Assembly (NCBI GenBank): GCA_016874875.1
Contig: VGTA01000186.1
Coordinates: forward strand, 1-6,566
From: Deltaproteobacteria bacterium
GTDB taxonomy: Bacteria > Myxococcota_A > Bradymonadia > UBA7976 > VGTA01
DNA: 6,566 nt
Direction of reading: 5' to 3'
Shown: in pieces, positions 5,750 to 6,566 of the stretch
Numbering within the stretch: the stretch's first letter is position 1
Layout: each line of letters opens with the position of its first letter
Notes under the pieces: model-generated
What the model saw: only the letters and a program-made list of their open reading frames with translations
Database searches by the model: none
Told to the model about the DNA's origin: nothing
Made by a program: the position numbers and the translations under genes

Positions 5750-6566
5750 GGGCGCCGCCCTGCCCGCCGCCCTGCCCGCCGCCCACCCAGATCGCCTCGG
5801 CGCCCGGGGGCAGCTCCTCGCCGCCCAGCCCCCCTAGCGCCCCCCCCAGCTCCACCCCCGACGCGTCGAGCCACGCGCGAATCCAGCTGGGGTCGCCGCC
5901 CCGCCCGCCCGCGTCGATGGCGAACAGCTGCTCTCGCAGAATCTCGCCGCGGTAGAAGAGCGTGAACCACAGCACCAGGCGCCGCCCTTGGGCGAGGGCG
6001 CGGGGGACGCGCAGCTCGCGTGTGCGCCGCCCCTGCACAAAGATCTGCGTCTTATCGGGGTCGCCGGCGCGCATCTCCTCCTCGTGGCGCGCGAGCAGCT
6101 CCCGCCGCGGCGTCATCAGCTCGTAGCGCCAGGTGATGGGGCCGATGGCCTCGTCGTCCACGAGCCCGATGAGGTAGCCGAGGTCAAACTTGAGCGTCTC
6201 GCCGCCCCCGCCGCCCTCGCCGCCCCCGCCGCCCTCGCCGCCCCCGCCGCCCTCGCCGCCCCCGCCGCCCTCGCCGCCCTGGGGCGAGCCGCTGGCGGTG
6301 AGGGACCACTCGTTGAGGCCGAGCCGCGCTTGGTTGTAGACGTCGCCGAGGTCCTCTTGGATGACGCAGCCGCTGAGCGCGAGAGTCAGCGCGAGAGTCA
6401 GCGCGAGAGTCAGCGCGAGAGTCAGCGCGAGCGGCTGCGCGAGAGTCAGCGCGAGCGGCTGCGCGAGCGGCTGCGCGAGCGGCTGCGTGAGGGGCCGCCT
6501 GAGAGCAGGGGGGGCGGCGCAGGGCTGGGGGCGCGGGGGGGGCTGGTGGGGGGGGGGCTGGGGGCG
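5739..6566 (-). CDS. Lipoprotein with repeat-built signal peptide and Gly/Glu linker (start outside the window)
   Basis: The frame is open for 275 residues from the right edge to TGA (5741-5739). The lipobox LSGC, with Cys at 6368-6366, marks signal peptidase II cleavage and lipid attachment. Before it are ALTL and AQPL tetrapeptides from a 12-bp repeat, preceded by an Arg pair and a Pro-rich stretch. The mature part has 209 residues. Residues 1-30 begin CVIQEDLG, with Val at +2, so outer-membrane sorting is likely by the E. coli rule. Residues 31-57 are a Gly/Glu linker. A globular domain follows from about 58 (TLKFDLGYLIG), with strand-like segments such as LVLWFTLFYRG, and the tail is GGGQGGGQGG. 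No family is recognised. The only internal start, GTG 6161, would discard lipobox and signal peptide. No ATG, GTG or TTG occurs in this frame upstream to 6566, so the start lies beyond the window. Confidence 0.8.
   Translation of the reverse strand, partial: RPQPPPHQPPPRPQPCAAPPALRRPLTQPLAQPLAQPLALTLAQPLALTLALTLALTLALTLALSGCVIQEDLGDVYNQARLGLNEWSLTASGSPQGGEGGGGGEGGGGGEGGGGGEGGGGGETLKFDLGYLIGLVDDEAIGPITWRYELMTPRRELLARHEEEMRAGDPDKTQIFVQGRRTRELRVPRALAQGRRLVLWFTLFYRGEILREQLFAIDAGGRGGDPSWIRAWLDASGVELGGALGGLGGEELPPGAEAIWVGGGQGGGQGGAPTP
5754..5784. repeat. 12-bp tandem repeat coding the Gly/Gln-rich tail of the lipoprotein
   Basis: GCCGCCCTGCCC occurs twice in tandem (5754-5765, 5766-5777), followed by a 7-bp partial copy. 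On the minus strand it encodes the GGGQ units just before the C-terminus. It lies 5 bp beyond the kinase stop codon and is not translated on the plus strand. Confidence 0.85.
6201..6278. repeat. Perfect 18-bp tandem repeat coding a (GGGGGE)4 linker
   Basis: Four identical 18-bp units (6201-6272), each reading GCC GCC CCC GCC GCC CTC on the plus strand, plus a 6-bp partial unit. On the minus strand each encodes five Gly and one Glu. The copies share codon choice exactly, including the single GGG among the GGC codons, which points to recent expansion. The product is a flexible acidic spacer between the lipid anchor and the folded domain. Confidence 0.95.
6381..6488. repeat. 12-bp tandem repeat (9 copies, two unit types) coding the lipoprotein signal peptide
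   Basis: Nine contiguous 12-bp units. Type A is GAGAGTCAGCGC (minus strand ALTL) and type B is GAGCGGCTGCGC (minus strand AQPL; the last copy has one base changed). Plus-strand order is A A A A B A B B B. The A units next to the lipobox form a strongly hydrophobic core of normal length; the B units extend it outwards in a less hydrophobic form. Confidence 0.95.
6508..6564 (+). other. Poly-G runs with G-quadruplex-forming pattern
   Basis: The plus strand has G runs of 7 (6508-6514), 3 (6522-6524), 5 (6527-6531), 8 (6535-6542), 10 (6548-6557) and 5 (6560-6564). The last five runs are separated by only 2-5 nt, meeting the usual G3+N1-7 quadruplex pattern. On the minus strand it reads as a Pro-rich N-terminal extension of the lipoprotein if the start lies beyond the window, otherwise as its leader. 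Runs of 8-10 identical bases are prone to slippage and to sequencing error. Confidence 0.6.

Noticed and set aside
5428..5955. 175-residue plus-strand frame over the kinase 3' end and lipoprotein gene
   Set aside because: Pro/Arg/Ser-rich shadow that overlaps two better supported genes in other frames.
5739..6161. Lipoprotein gene starting at GTG 6161 (140 residues)
   Set aside because: The same frame continues upstream through a linker, a lipobox and a signal peptide, so the GTG is an internal Val codon.
6381..6488. Possible CRISPR array at the right edge
   Set aside because: Units are 12 bp, directly adjacent with no unique spacers, and read in frame as a lipoprotein signal peptide.

Overview
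This is a very GC-rich (visibly above 70 percent), gene-dense stretch of bacterial chromosome. Codons end overwhelmingly in G or C, with CTC, GCC, CGC and GAG preferred. An outer-membrane beta-barrel protein and a lipoprotein point to a Gram-negative (diderm) cell. A kinase fused to an ATPase-like module and TPR-type helices is a protein type abundant in Myxococcota and their relatives. I lean to that group, but the sequence alone does not fix the taxon.

Layout, left to right. (1) The last 46 codons of an unrecognised plus-strand gene end at 142. (2) A perfect 10-bp inverted repeat (136-165) lies between it and a convergent minus-strand gene (166-795) for a small secreted beta-barrel protein. 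(3) A 134-bp divergent intergenic region (796-929) carries a 10-bp direct repeat, a perfect TTGACA and a short palindrome. (4) A murG-type glycosyltransferase gene (930-2072, plus) follows. (5) A 119-bp low-complexity spacer opens with a GCCTA tandem repeat that places stop codons in all six frames. (6) A large Ser/Thr protein kinase gene follows (2192-5749, plus; 1185 aa). (7) A minus-strand lipoprotein gene overlaps the end of the kinase gene by 11 bp and runs off the right edge (5739 to beyond 6566). Its lipobox and signal peptide become visible only when the frame is read upstream of the first GTG.

How the genes may work together. MurG makes lipid II at the inner face of the cytoplasmic membrane, and the barrel protein and lipoprotein are envelope components. 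The kinase is predicted to be a soluble cytoplasmic signalling protein. The kinase follows murG on the same strand and might be co-transcribed with it, so a link to cell-wall synthesis is possible but unproven. No mobile element, CRISPR array, tRNA or rRNA is visible.

The most unusual theme is in-frame tandem repetition. Both exported proteins have signal peptides built from minisatellites with units divisible by three (9 bp x 9 and 12 bp x 9). The lipoprotein also has a perfect 18-bp x 4 Gly/Glu linker and a Gly/Gln-rich tail repeat, and long G runs lie at the window edge. The second point of interest is the kinase: its ATPase-like module has altered Walker A and B motifs although its kinase domain looks fully active.
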